A DNA stretch of 64,000 nucleotides from Paracoccaceae bacterium (GTDB lineage Bacteria; Pseudomonadota; Alphaproteobacteria; Rhodobacterales; Rhodobacteraceae), in assembly GCA_020446815.1 (NCBI GenBank), contig JAGRDY010000008.1:62001-126000 (forward strand), read 5' to 3'. Below, piece by piece: positions 23,951-32,401 of the stretch. The notes under the pieces were generated by a model. The model made no database searches. It had not been told where the DNA came from and saw nothing but the letters and a program-made list of their open reading frames with translations. Numbering within the stretch: position 1 is the stretch's first letter; every line of letters starts with the position of its first letter. Both the position numbers and the translations under genes were made by a program.

Positions 23951-26866
23951 TTATGCTGCGCTGATCTTGCAGAGGGTGGCCTTGGTTTCCTGCATCAAGG
24001 TGACGCTGTCATAACCATAGGTCTGCGCGGTGTTGGACGAATCACCCAGAACATAGGGATCGGCCCCCTCGGGGTATTTGTCCCGCAAATCCTTGCCCTG
24101 GAAATGCCCGCCGAAGTGGAAGGGCATGAAGGCAACACCTGCCCCGACACGTTCGGTGATCATTGCCATGACCTTCACCGCCGAGCCTTCCGCGCCCTCG
24201 ACCCAAACCTGGGTGCGATCGCGAATGCCAAGATTGTTGGCGTCGCGCGGATTGATTTCGACGAACATGTTCTGCTGCAATTCCGCAAGCCAGGGATTTG
24301 ACCGGCTTTCTTCGCCGCCCCCCTCATATTCGACCAAACGGCCCGAAGTCAGGATGATAGGATAATCCTTGGAGAAATCCTTTTTCTGGATCGAGGCATA
24401 CAGGGTCGGCAGACGGTAAAGCCGCCGGTCCTCGTAGGTGGGATAGTCCGCCACCAGATCGCGTCGGCTCGTGTAAAGCGGTTCGCGGTGCAGCGGCACC
24501 GGATCGGGGAAGGTCCAGACCACCGCGCGGGCCTTGGCATTGCCGAAAGGTGCGCATTCGTGCTTGATCGCCACGCGCTGTATGCCGCCGGAAAGGTCCA
24601 CTTTCCAGTTGGTCTTCGGCCCCCCGATGGCGTCGATCACCTTGCGTTCGTCATCGGTCAGATCGCCATCCCATCCCAGATCCATCAGCATCTGCATGGT
24701 GAATTCCGGGTATCCGTCCTGGATTTCCGAGCCCGCCGAATAAACGCCTTCGGCCAGAAGATTGTCACCATCGCGTTCCACCCCGAACCGGGCGCGGAAG
24801 GTCAGCCCGCCTTTGGAAACCGGTAGCGACATATTGTAGAGGATGGCCGTGCCCGGATGATTCATCTCGGGCGTGCCCCAACAAGGCCATGGCAGACCGT
24901 AAAAATCACCGTCGGCGGGGCCGCCATTGGCGCGCAACGTGGTCTTGTCGAACGTGTGCTGGTTGGCCATGTGCATCTTGAGCCGTTCGGGGGACTGGCC
25001 GGTATAGCCTACGGTCCACATACCGCGGTTGAATTCGCGGGTTATATCTTCGACCACCGGCTCGCCGTCACGGATCTCGATATTGCGGAACAACCGGTCC
25101 GCGAAACCGAACTTAGTGGCGAACTTGGCCATGATGGTCTGGTCCGGCAGGCTTTCGAATACCGGCGCGATGACCCGATCACGCCACTGAAGCGAGCGGT
25201 TGGAAGCCGTGACCGAACCCGATGTTTCGAACTGCGTCGACGCCGGCAGCAGATAAACCCCCTCTGTCCGGTCATGCAGAACCGCCGACACTGTTGGATA
25301 GGGATCGACGACAACCAGCAGATCCAGCTTTTCCATGGCGGTTTTCATTTCCGCGCCACGGGTCTGCGAATTCGGCGCGTGGCCCCAAAGCACCATGGCG
25401 CGCACATTGTCGTTCTGGTCGATGTTCGCCTTGTCTTCCAGAACGCCGTCGATCCAGCGACTGACCGGAATACCATTGGTATTCATCAGGCTGATCGGAT
25501 TGCCATCCGTGTCCTTGGCGTCATTGCCGTCGGCATCCTTGAGATTGACGAACCGCCCCTTGAGCCAGTCGAGATCCTCTTCCCAGACGCGGGCCCAATG
25601 CGCCCAGGCGCCGGGCGCCAGGCCGTAATAGCCAGGCAGATCATGGCTCAGAACGCCAAGATCGGTGGCGCCTTGCACGTTGTCATGGCCGCGGAAAATG
25701 TTAGTGCCGCCGCCGGGGACACCCATATTGCCCAAGGCGAGCTGCAACACGCAATAGGCGCGGGTGTTGTTGTTGCCGTTAGAGTGCTGGGTGCCCCCCA
25801 TGCACCAGATAACCGTTCCGGGGCGGTTATTGGCAAGCGTGCGCGCCACGCGCTCCATCTGGCTTGGTGGAATGCCGGTAACGCGCTCGGTTTCCGCCGG
25901 TGTCCATTTTTTGACTTCGTCGCGGATCTGATCCATGCCCCAGGCACGGGTGCGGATGAATTCCTTGTCTTCCCAGCCATTCTCGAAGATATGCCACAAA
26001 AGACCCCAGATGATCGCCACATCCGTTCCAGGGCGCATCCGCATATATTCATCGGCATGGGCCGCTGTCCGGGTGAAACGCGGATCGCATACGATCAGCG
26101 GCGCATTGTTTTCTTCCTTGGCCTTGAGCAGATGCAGCAGCGATACCGGATGTGCCTCAGCCGGATTGCCGCCGATCAGAAAAATGGCCTGGGAATTATG
26201 GATGTCGTTATAGCTGTTGGTCATGGCGCCATAACCCCAGGTATTCGCGACACCCGCGACTGTCGTCGAATGGCAGATACGAGCCTGGTGATCGACGTTG
26301 TTGCTGCCCCAATAAGCGGCAAACTTGCGGAAAAGATAGGCCTGTTCGTTCGAATGCTTGGCCGATCCCAGCCAGTAAACGCTGTCGGGTCCGCTTTCAT
26401 CGCGGATCGCCAGCATCTTGTCGCCGATCTCGGAAATGGCGTCGTCCCAGCTCATTCGCTTCCAGGCGCCGCCTTCCTTTTTCATCGGGTATTTCAGACG
26501 GCGTTCGCCGTGGGCGTGCTCGCGCACTGCGGCGCCCTTGGCACAATAGCCGCCAAGGTTGAACGGGCTGTCATAGCCCGGCTCCTGGCCGATCCAGACG
26601 CCGTTGTCGACCTCCGCGATGATCGTGCATCCGACCGAACAATGGGTACAGACAGACTTGATCGTCTCGACCGCGCTATTGGCAGCGGTCTGCGCCGTGG
26701 CGCGGCTCACGCTGCCGCCGGTGGCACCCAAAGCCGCCAGACCACCGATCGCCAGGCCAGAGCCGCGCAGAAACGCGCGCCGGTCAACGGATTTGGCGCC
26801 TATCGGGGCGGTAAAGCTGGCGGATTGCGAACTGCGCGCCACGCCGCTGGTCTTTTTCCTCAGCAT
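23951..26866 (-). CDS. fdhA: Formate dehydrogenase catalytic subunit, Tat-exported, Cys type
   Basis: A 971-residue molybdenum or tungsten bis-MGD enzyme oxidising formate in the periplasm. A twin-arginine signal (DRRAFLRGSG, residues 28-37) is followed by a [4Fe-4S] site Cys73/76/80/108 and the molybdopterin oxidoreductase domains ending in the dinucleotide-binding fold. The metal ligand is Cys198, followed by His199 (RICHSTT), where selenoenzymes have selenocysteine. The start has GGGAGAAG upstream. It heads the structural trio fdhA-fdhB-fdhC and follows a small Tat peptide, a TorD chaperone and DUF3306/DUF3305 genes. A tungstate transporter in the island suggests the metal may be tungsten. 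A 700-codon open frame on the opposite strand is a composition artefact. Confidence 0.95.
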   Translation of the reverse strand: MLRKKTSGVARSSQSASFTAPIGAKSVDRRAFLRGSGLAIGGLAALGATGGSVSRATAQTAANSAVETIKSVCTHCSVGCTIIAEVDNGVWIGQEPGYDSPFNLGGYCAKGAAVREHAHGERRLKYPMKKEGGAWKRMSWDDAISEIGDKMLAIRDESGPDSVYWLGSAKHSNEQAYLFRKFAAYWGSNNVDHQARICHSTTVAGVANTWGYGAMTNSYNDIHNSQAIFLIGGNPAEAHPVSLLHLLKAKEENNAPLIVCDPRFTRTAAHADEYMRMRPGTDVAIIWGLLWHIFENGWEDKEFIRTRAWGMDQIRDEVKKWTPAETERVTGIPPSQMERVARTLANNRPGTVIWCMGGTQHSNGNNNTRAYCVLQLALGNMGVPGGGTNIFRGHDNVQGATDLGVLSHDLPGYYGLAPGAWAHWARVWEEDLDWLKGRFVNLKDADGNDAKDTDGNPISLMNTNGIPVSRWIDGVLEDKANIDQNDNVRAMVLWGHAPNSQTRGAEMKTAMEKLDLLVVVDPYPTVSAVLHDRTEGVYLLPASTQFETSGSVTASNRSLQWRDRVIAPVFESLPDQTIMAKFATKFGFADRLFRNIEIRDGEPVVEDITREFNRGMWTVGYTGQSPERLKMHMANQHTFDKTTLRANGGPADGDFYGLPWPCWGTPEMNHPGTAILYNMSLPVSKGGLTFRARFGVERDGDNLLAEGVYSAGSEIQDGYPEFTMQMLMDLGWDGDLTDDERKVIDAIGGPKTNWKVDLSGGIQRVAIKHECAPFGNAKARAVVWTFPDPVPLHREPLYTSRRDLVADYPTYEDRRLYRLPTLYASIQKKDFSKDYPIILTSGRLVEYEGGGEESRSNPWLAELQQNMFVEINPRDANNLGIRDRTQVWVEGAEGSAVKVMAMITERVGAGVAFMPFHFGGHFQGKDLRDKYPEGADPYVLGDSSNTAQTYGYDSVTLMQETKATLCKISAA

Positions 26867-26964
26867 CGTCTTCTCCCTTGCTGGACCGGTCCGATGTACC
26901 GGTGGGCTGGGTTGTGTGCCGCCGGGCCGTCACGCAACATCGCGGCCCCGCAGTCATGAGATCA

Positions 26965-27159
26965 CTAGAAGCGTGCGCTTTCGAAATAGGCACGCGTATG
27001 GGCGGTATCCTGAAGGCCGGAACCTTCCTTTCTGGTTTCCACGGCCTCTGCCTCGGTTCCGCCCAGCGCCACAGCCGCAACTGCCGCGGGCGCGGAAACG
27101 GAAGCCAGTTTCAGAAAGTCGCGGCGGCTGCCCGCTGACTTGCCGGTTGCCTTGCTCAT
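26965..27159 (-). CDS. Small twin-arginine signal protein of formate dehydrogenase operons
   Basis: A 64-residue protein consisting of a Tat signal (SRRDFLKLAS, residues 11-20), a hydrophobic Ala/Val stretch and a short polar tail with HTRAYFESARF. It matches the small 'formate dehydrogenase region Tat target' family found next to alphaproteobacterial fdhA genes. Its function is unknown; it may escort the enzyme or be a small subunit. ATG 27159 is supported by AAGGAGG about 7 nt upstream; longer frames are unlikely. It lies between the TorD-like chaperone and fdhA. Confidence 0.85.
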   Translation of the reverse strand: MSKATGKSAGSRRDFLKLASVSAPAAVAAVALGGTEAEAVETRKEGSGLQDTAHTRAYFESARF

Positions 27160-27249
27160 CTGATGACCTCCTTCGTCATTTCGTTGTGGCGGAACCATCC
27201 GCCGGTATTGTCCGGGCCCGCCAGGAGACCGGTAATCTGGAACCCACAA

Positions 27250-27861
27250 TCACCCGCCGGTCAGGCGGAACGCCTCACGTTCGATTTCCATGAAATGCCG
27301 CCCGGCCGCGCCGACGGGCGCGAAGAGAACCGACCCTTTCGCGCCTTCCAGATCGGTGAAAAAATGCGGCGCCCAGGGGGCGATATGTCTGTTGAAGAAC
27401 TCTTTTTGACGGGCCAGTGATGCCGGATCGCCAAACCGGCCGGCAATCAGGCCGGCCATGATTTCCATCAGGCTGGCGATATTGTCCTCCGGCTCAAAGA
27501 CATTGGCGGCGCGGCTGATCCCGAGCCCGGCCATGTCCTTGCGCAAAAGCGCCAAAGGTTTTTCGTTCAAAAAGCCGGTCATGTAATAGCTGGCATAAGG
27601 CAGCAATTCACCACGCCCGAGCCCTATGAAGAGGGCGTTGAATTCACGCTCGGCCGCATCCGGGCCGCATTGTCCTGCCAGTTTGGCCAGTGCGGCAATC
27701 GACCGGCCAAGCGGTGTTTCGTCGCCTTCCAGCAACGCCGTGCGCGCCAGCAGTTCCTTGTCTGGCGGGGCCGCCAGGAGGGCCGACAAAAATCCGTAGA
27801 GATCGGCGCGCAACCGATCTTCCTCGGCGATTTTCCAGCTTGTTGCGGCAGCATTTTGCAT
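27250..27861 (-). CDS. TorD/DmsD-family redox-enzyme maturation chaperone
   Basis: A 203-residue helical protein of the TorD family, which binds the Tat signal and apo-form of molybdoenzymes until cofactor loading is complete. Family features are the N-terminal helix region (LRADLYGFLSALL), the EFNALFIGLGRGELLPYASYY core and the C-terminal FFNRHIAPWAPHFFTDLE segment. Its client is presumably the formate dehydrogenase encoded downstream. The start lies 2 nt from the DUF3306 stop, so translation is probably coupled. Confidence 0.88.
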   Translation of the reverse strand: MQNAAATSWKIAEEDRLRADLYGFLSALLAAPPDKELLARTALLEGDETPLGRSIAALAKLAGQCGPDAAEREFNALFIGLGRGELLPYASYYMTGFLNEKPLALLRKDMAGLGISRAANVFEPEDNIASLMEIMAGLIAGRFGDPASLARQKEFFNRHIAPWAPHFFTDLEGAKGSVLFAPVGAAGRHFMEIEREAFRLTGG

Positions 27862-27863
27862 GA

Positions 27864-28514
27864 TCAGTCTTCCCTGCCTGAATCGTCGCCAAAGGCAAAA
27901 CGCATATGGCGACGCCGCGGTGCAACCGGGTCGGGCGCGGCCTCGATTTCCATTTCGGGGGCGGTGTCGTCGGTTTCGGCGGGTTCGACCGAAACCTTCG
28001 CCACGGGGTCGCTCGCGCCACTGTTCCCGCCGATCACAGGGCCTTCGTCGTCGGCCGCGGCATCCGCCGCGCCGGCGGGTTCATCTGCCTGACGGGCCAT
28101 TTCCCGCAGGTGCCGAAGCGTACCCTTGCCGACCTGATAGGCGGTTTTCAGACCGGGCACGACTGTTGCCGCATCGCTGAAATCATCGCCATGATCGAGC
28201 AATCCGTCAAGATTTGCCAGAACCGGGTTTGACCGCCACAGTACCCGCAGCGCGCGCCGACGCAGGCGTTCGGGCACAGCCGACCGCATGAAGGCGGCAA
28301 AATCGTCGCCTGCGACCAATTCATCGGGGTCTTTCAACCCGAGTTCCTGAAGTATTTCGGCATCGGTCCGTAAGGCCTGTGCGCTGTCGTTTGCGCGCAG
28401 TTCCTGGGCGCTTCTTTCGGCCTGGCTGGCGGCTAATTCGGCGGCAGCCTCGGCCTCGACCGCTGCCCGGCGGCGCGACCAGAAATCGCCAGGGGTCTGC
28501 GCATGATCCATCAC
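27864..28514 (-). CDS. DUF3306 family protein
   Basis: A 216-residue soluble protein recognised as DUF3306, always found near formate dehydrogenase genes; its biochemical role is unknown. The N-terminal part is charged and helical (FWSRRRAAVEAEAAAELAAS), the central part has the conserved FMRSAVPERLRRRALRVLWRSNP region, and the C-terminal third is acidic and probably disordered. The start overlaps the DUF3305 stop by 4 nt, and the stop is 2 nt from the TorD gene. A maturation or assembly role is likely from context only. Confidence 0.8.
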   Translation of the reverse strand: MMDHAQTPGDFWSRRRAAVEAEAAAELAASQAERSAQELRANDSAQALRTDAEILQELGLKDPDELVAGDDFAAFMRSAVPERLRRRALRVLWRSNPVLANLDGLLDHGDDFSDAATVVPGLKTAYQVGKGTLRHLREMARQADEPAGAADAAADDEGPVIGGNSGASDPVAKVSVEPAETDDTAPEMEIEAAPDPVAPRRRHMRFAFGDDSGRED

Positions 28515-29074
28515 GCATTCCCTACATTGGCCGGGCGCGGGGCGCGGTAGACATCCGAAGCCTGGAGGACACGGGCATCTCCCTTGCCATCTTCGACCAG
28601 ATCGACGCGCTTGCGATCCCTCTGGCGCTTGACGAACGGCGTATCAACATGGTGGGCATCGATGAAATCCCGAATCCAGGCGACAAGCCCGTCGGGCATC
28701 GGCACCAGTTCGATCAGGCCGTCACCGCTATCCATGTAATCCTGACCTTCAAAGGCAGACGCCGTAACCAGAACCGGTTCGAAAGGTTTGTCCGATCCGG
28801 GATCGGCGTTGTCGCGCAGCACAACCGCGATTCCGGGGCGCCTGGCGGCAAGTGTCACGCGGTAACTTTCCGTATCTGTGGAAAACAGCACCAGTTCCAG
28901 CGTGCCAGCGTGATAGTCGACCGCATCTGCTTCGCGGCGCAATTCGCGCCACCGGGCAGGCCCGGCACCCGGCAACACGGCAACAACTTTCCATGCCCAG
29001 GGCGCCCAGCGGGTTACGCCCGGCGATTTGCGAACGACTATTCCCAACGGCAACGATGCACGGACAAGTGCCAT
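28511..29074 (-). CDS. DUF3305 family protein
   Basis: A 187-residue protein recognised as DUF3305, the usual partner of DUF3306 at the head of alphaproteobacterial formate dehydrogenase operons. It begins SLPLGIVVRKSPGVTRWAPWAWK and has the ELVLFSTDTESYRVTL segment typical of the family; function unknown. ATG 29074 is preferred to ATG 29146 because GGGAG lies just upstream and the family starts here. It is the first gene of the operon DUF3305-DUF3306-torD-Tat peptide-fdhABC and diverges from the polyferredoxin gene across a region with two GGAC-N5-GTCC palindromes. Confidence 0.8.
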   Translation of the reverse strand: MALVRASLPLGIVVRKSPGVTRWAPWAWKVVAVLPGAGPARWRELRREADAVDYHAGTLELVLFSTDTESYRVTLAARRPGIAVVLRDNADPGSDKPFEPVLVTASAFEGQDYMDSGDGLIELVPMPDGLVAWIRDFIDAHHVDTPFVKRQRDRKRVDLVEDGKGDARVLQASDVYRAPRPANVGNA

Positions 29075-29194
29075 GGCTTCTCCCTTGCGGGCCGTCTTGG
29101 CGCGGCCTGCCGGGGCAAGTTTGCACCCGGCCGGGGGCATGGCCAAACAGTTTTTCTCGAATCAGTCGATTTCTTCTGCTTGGCAGACAGGTAA

Positions 29195-29249
29195 GGACAA
29201 AATGTCCACATCGTGGAAGTTGGCGGCCCACCTGATGGACTTACTGTCC
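29195..29249. promoter_or_regulatory. Pair of GGAC-N5-GTCC palindromes in the fdh divergent promoter
   Basis: Two inverted repeats with identical layout lie between DUF3305 (minus) and the polyferredoxin gene (plus): GGAC-AAAAT-GTCC at 29195-29207 and GGAC-TTACT-GTCC at 29237-29249. Their centres are 42 bp apart, about four helical turns, as expected for cooperative binding on one DNA face. The same palindrome recurs at 37363-37375 between tupB and fdhD. They are probably operators; the neighbouring NtrC-type regulator is a candidate binder. Confidence 0.6.
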
Positions 29250-29350
29250 TTTTCACTCAATCCCAGAATTTTGGTCAGGTAATTTGACCGCTCAAAACCG
29301 CGAATCAACGCCGATCGGTCGGATTCGCGCTTTACGCCGTGGCCCCTTTC

Positions 29351-31372
29351 ATGCGTAGCTTTGCCGGGTACGCTTTGCCGAACACCAGGAAAACCGCCAT
29401 CGCGCCAGAGGGAAAATTGGCCAAGCATCTGATTTTATGTGATTGCCTGGGAACCCAGAAGATCGATGCGGCGGGGCTGTCGCGCGCAACGGGGCTGAAA
29501 TGTTCCAAGATCCACACAGCCCTCTGCACGCGCGAGACATCTGTGGCGGCGGCGGCGATTTCGGCGGGTGACGCGGTGATTGCGTGCCGCCAGGAACAGC
29601 AGCGCTTCGAGGAAATCGCCAGCGATCTGAAGGCGCCTCGCCCGGTCTTTGTCGATATCCGCGACCGCGCCGGCTGGGCGGATGACGCGCAGATAACGCC
29701 GAAAATGGCCGCCCTGGTTGCCGAGGCGCTTGTGCAGGCGCCGGCCTTCAAGACAGTCGACGTCACTTCCGAAGGGGTGTGCCTGATCATCGGCGCTGCC
29801 GCCGTGGCGCTGCCTGCCGCCGAGCAATTGGCAGATGTGCTGTCCGTAACCGTCTTGATGACCGACACAGGCGATCTGCCATTGTCCCGCAAGTTCGAGA
29901 TCATCCGCGGCCGGAATCTTTTCGTCGCGGGAAGCTTGGGCAATTTCAGGATTCAGCTTGATGCGCTCGAACAGCTCGACCCGGGTGGCCGGGGGGACAG
30001 GGCCATGACCGCCCCCCGCGATGGGGCCGAAACCCGCTGCGATGTGATCGTCGATCTGGCCGGCGGCACACCACTGTTCCCGGCCCCGCATAAACGCGAT
30101 GGATACCTGCGCGCCGACCCCGGCAACCCGGCGCTTGTCGCCCGCGCGGTATTCGAGGCGGCTCAGCTCGTGGCAACATTCGAAAAGCCACTCTATCTCA
30201 GCATGGAGAACAGCCTTTGCGCCCATTCGAGAGCGGGCCAAACGGGTTGCACCCGCTGTCTTGATATCTGCCCCACGGGTGCGATCATGCCGGATGGCGA
30301 TCAAGTCGTCATCGACGCGAATATCTGTGCCGGTTGTGGAGCCTGTTCGGCGCTTTGCCCTTCGGGCGCGATCACATACGATGCGCCGCCGGTGTCGCAT
30401 CTTTACCGGCGCATTCAGACCCTGGCCGAGACCTTTCTGGGCGCCGGTGGCGTCAATCCGCGCCTGCTGGTCCATGATGCAGATCACGGCATGGAAATGA
30501 TCAGCCTTGCCGCGCGGTACGGGCGCGGGCTGCCTGCCGACATGATTCCCCTGGAGGTCACGGCCCTGGCAGGTTTTGGCCATGCAGAAATGCTGGCTGC
30601 AATGGCGATGGGGTTTTGTCATGTCGATATCCTGCTGGCCCCGCAGACCGAGCGCGAGGTGCTGGAGCGCGAATGCGCGCTGGCCGTGGCCATGGGGGGA
30701 CGCGACCGCGTTCGCCTGCTGGACATGAGCGACCCGGAATGCCTATCCGCCACGCTTTATGCGCATGAAGCCGAACCGCTTGCCATCGCCACGATATTGC
30801 CGATGGGCAACCGTCGGCAGATCGCACGACTGGCCGGAAAGGCTCTGAACCCCAAGGCGGCCGCACCTTTGCCCTTGCCTGATGGCGCACCCTACGGCGC
30901 CGTGATTGTTGACCGCGATGCCTGCACGCTATGTCTTTCCTGCGCCTCGCTTTGCCCGTCCGGGGCGCTTCTGGACAACCCCGACAAGCCGCAGCTACGG
31001 TTCCAGGAAGACGCCTGCCTGCAATGCGGCATCTGCGCGACCGTCTGCCCTGAAAGCGCCATCACGCTTGCGCCGCGCTTTGACCCGAACGATACCGCCC
31101 TTGGCCAACAGATACTGAACGAGGAAGAGCCCTTTTGCTGCATCGAATGCGGCAAGCCGTTCGGGGTGAAATCCACGGTCGAAAAGATCATGGCAAAACT
31201 TGCGGGCAAACATTCGATGTTTAGCGACAGCGGTACGGGACGCCTGATCCAGATGTGCGACGATTGCCGCATTCGGACCCGCTATCACGGCAACGACAAC
31301 CCTATGCAGTCGAATGACCGGCCCAGAATGCGCACGACCGACGATTATCTTGACTACCGCCGGGACCACTGA
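29351..31372 (+). CDS. Multi-cluster 4Fe-4S ferredoxin-type protein of formate dehydrogenase loci
   Basis: A cytoplasmic protein of about 670 residues. Four ferredoxin-type cysteine motifs are visible: CTRCLDICPTG and CAGCGACSALC in the middle, CTLCLSCASLC and CLQCGICATVC towards the end. Further cysteines (LILCDCLGTQ; CCIECGKPFG; MCDDC) may bind more metal. This protein family is regularly found divergent from DUF3305/DUF3306 fdh operons; it may move electrons to or from formate dehydrogenase, but the partner is unknown. Start choice is uncertain: GTG 29339, ATG 29351, or TTG 29417, which has GAGGG just upstream and gives the usual MAKHLILCDCLG-type N-terminus. The 3' end converges on the cytochrome gene with an 8-bp gap. 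Confidence 0.85.
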   Translation: MRSFAGYALPNTRKTAIAPEGKLAKHLILCDCLGTQKIDAAGLSRATGLKCSKIHTALCTRETSVAAAAISAGDAVIACRQEQQRFEEIASDLKAPRPVFVDIRDRAGWADDAQITPKMAALVAEALVQAPAFKTVDVTSEGVCLIIGAAAVALPAAEQLADVLSVTVLMTDTGDLPLSRKFEIIRGRNLFVAGSLGNFRIQLDALEQLDPGGRGDRAMTAPRDGAETRCDVIVDLAGGTPLFPAPHKRDGYLRADPGNPALVARAVFEAAQLVATFEKPLYLSMENSLCAHSRAGQTGCTRCLDICPTGAIMPDGDQVVIDANICAGCGACSALCPSGAITYDAPPVSHLYRRIQTLAETFLGAGGVNPRLLVHDADHGMEMISLAARYGRGLPADMIPLEVTALAGFGHAEMLAAMAMGFCHVDILLAPQTEREVLERECALAVAMGGRDRVRLLDMSDPECLSATLYAHEAEPLAIATILPMGNRRQIARLAGKALNPKAAAPLPLPDGAPYGAVIVDRDACTLCLSCASLCPSGALLDNPDKPQLRFQEDACLQCGICATVCPESAITLAPRFDPNDTALGQQILNEEEPFCCIECGKPFGVKSTVEKIMAKLAGKHSMFSDSGTGRLIQMCDDCRIRTRYHGNDNPMQSNDRPRMRTTDDYLDYRRDH

Positions 31373-31380
31373 TGCGCGCG

Positions 31381-32163
31381 TCAATGAGCGGCAACCGGCG
31401 CGCCCAGGTCGGCAGGCTCCAGCCCGGCCGCATAGGCCTGGATTGCTTCCACCTCGGCCTGACTCAACTCGACCGGATGGATAGTCGGCGGGAACGCCGG
31501 ATCGAAGGGTGGGCTGATACCTGCGACACGCAGAAATGCCGGATGCGGATTAAGCGCGTAAAAGGTCAGGAATCTTTGCCGCCAGTCGCCAAGCGCGCGC
31601 AGCGCACGGAAGGATGGCGTCGACCCGATACCCACCCCGGCCCGGTCGGCACGGACCCGGTGGCAGCGCCCGCAGTGTTTTCCGGCCAGGGATTCGCCAA
31701 GCCGGGCATCACCCTCGAAGGTGATTTCCGCTGTAATCACCTCTTGCCGCACGCCGGTGAACCGCGGCCCGCCAGCCGGCGCGAAGGCCGCAATCGCCGT
31801 TTGCCCGATATCGGATCTCAGCCATTGCGCAAATCGGCCTGCCGCCGGATTGGCCGTCATCGGGACAAGTGCAAAAACCCGGCCCGCCCGCGCCAGAACG
31901 GCCTTGCCGGCTTGGGCTGTCTTCACGATCTTCAGGTCGGGGCTATCGTTCGTCAGCTTCGCCCGCCGCCCGGTTTTAAGCGCAAAGCGCGGCAAAAGAT
32001 ATGCCATCAGTCCCGATACCACCAGTTCGTCATCGACCTGAAGGCGAAATTCGCGGACCTCTTGCGTCAGCGCCGCCGGGGTGACGGCAAGAAATGCGCA
32101 GAACATGGCCACGAGTCTTCCGATCACACCGGCCCCCTTGCCGGCAAGGTTAGCGATGCCCAT
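31381..32163 (-). CDS. Exported cytochrome c with a TupA-like N-terminal segment
   Basis: A 260-residue protein with a signal peptide (about 1-33), a middle region and a C-terminal cytochrome c domain with heme motif CGRCH (Cys164, Cys167, His168). No Met follows the heme motif, so the distal ligand is not the usual Met; His in NPHPAF or TIHPVE could serve. Residues 107-127 closely resemble residues 232-252 of TupA encoded at 35 kb (shared AA..R/K, WL.SD and a spaced Ile), suggesting a shortened substrate-binding-protein domain fused to the cytochrome. It converges on the polyferredoxin gene and diverges from DUF6494 with 40 bp between. A periplasmic electron carrier for formate oxidation is plausible. 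Confidence 0.8.
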   Translation of the reverse strand: MGIANLAGKGAGVIGRLVAMFCAFLAVTPAALTQEVREFRLQVDDELVVSGLMAYLLPRFALKTGRRAKLTNDSPDLKIVKTAQAGKAVLARAGRVFALVPMTANPAAGRFAQWLRSDIGQTAIAAFAPAGGPRFTGVRQEVITAEITFEGDARLGESLAGKHCGRCHRVRADRAGVGIGSTPSFRALRALGDWRQRFLTFYALNPHPAFLRVAGISPPFDPAFPPTIHPVELSQAEVEAIQAYAAGLEPADLGAPVAAH

Positions 32164-32203
32164 ACATTAAGGTCAATCGAAACCCCAAATCCACGAGGCT
32201 CTG

Positions 32204-32401
32204 ATGAATGACGAATTCAACATGTCGATGCGCAAGTTTCTCAAGCAGGTCGGCGTAACGTCGCAACAGGCGATCGAGGCCGCAATGCGCGACGTCGAGA
32301 GTGCGGCAGGCAAGACCTTCAAGGCCCGGATGGAACTGAAGATCGAAGGGCTGAACCTGACCCATGTTGTCGAAGGCGAAATCAAGGCCCCTGCCGAATG
32401 A
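32204..32401 (+). CDS. DUF6494 family protein
   Basis: A 65-residue helical protein recognised as DUF6494 (FNMSMRKFLKQVGVTSQQAIE is the family-type N-terminus). Function unknown. Its stop overlaps the Mrp start (ATGA), so the two are translationally coupled. It heads the set DUF6494-mrp-DUF4444 protein-DUF6505, which recurs in Rhodobacterales near formate dehydrogenase genes. No signal peptide or metal motif is visible. Confidence 0.8.
   Translation: MNDEFNMSMRKFLKQVGVTSQQAIEAAMRDVESAAGKTFKARMELKIEGLNLTHVVEGEIKAPAE

Noticed and set aside
22949-26866. Selenocysteine in the formate dehydrogenases
   Set aside because: The ligand codons give Cys in both enzymes (Cys198 of the membrane enzyme and Cys379 of FdsA) and there is no in-frame TGA in either gene.
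24857-26959. A 700-codon open frame on the plus strand opposite fdhA
   Set aside because: It is fully antisense to a strongly conserved catalytic subunit, its composition is unnatural (His, Arg and Ala rich without family segments), and long antisense frames are expected in GC-rich coding DNA.
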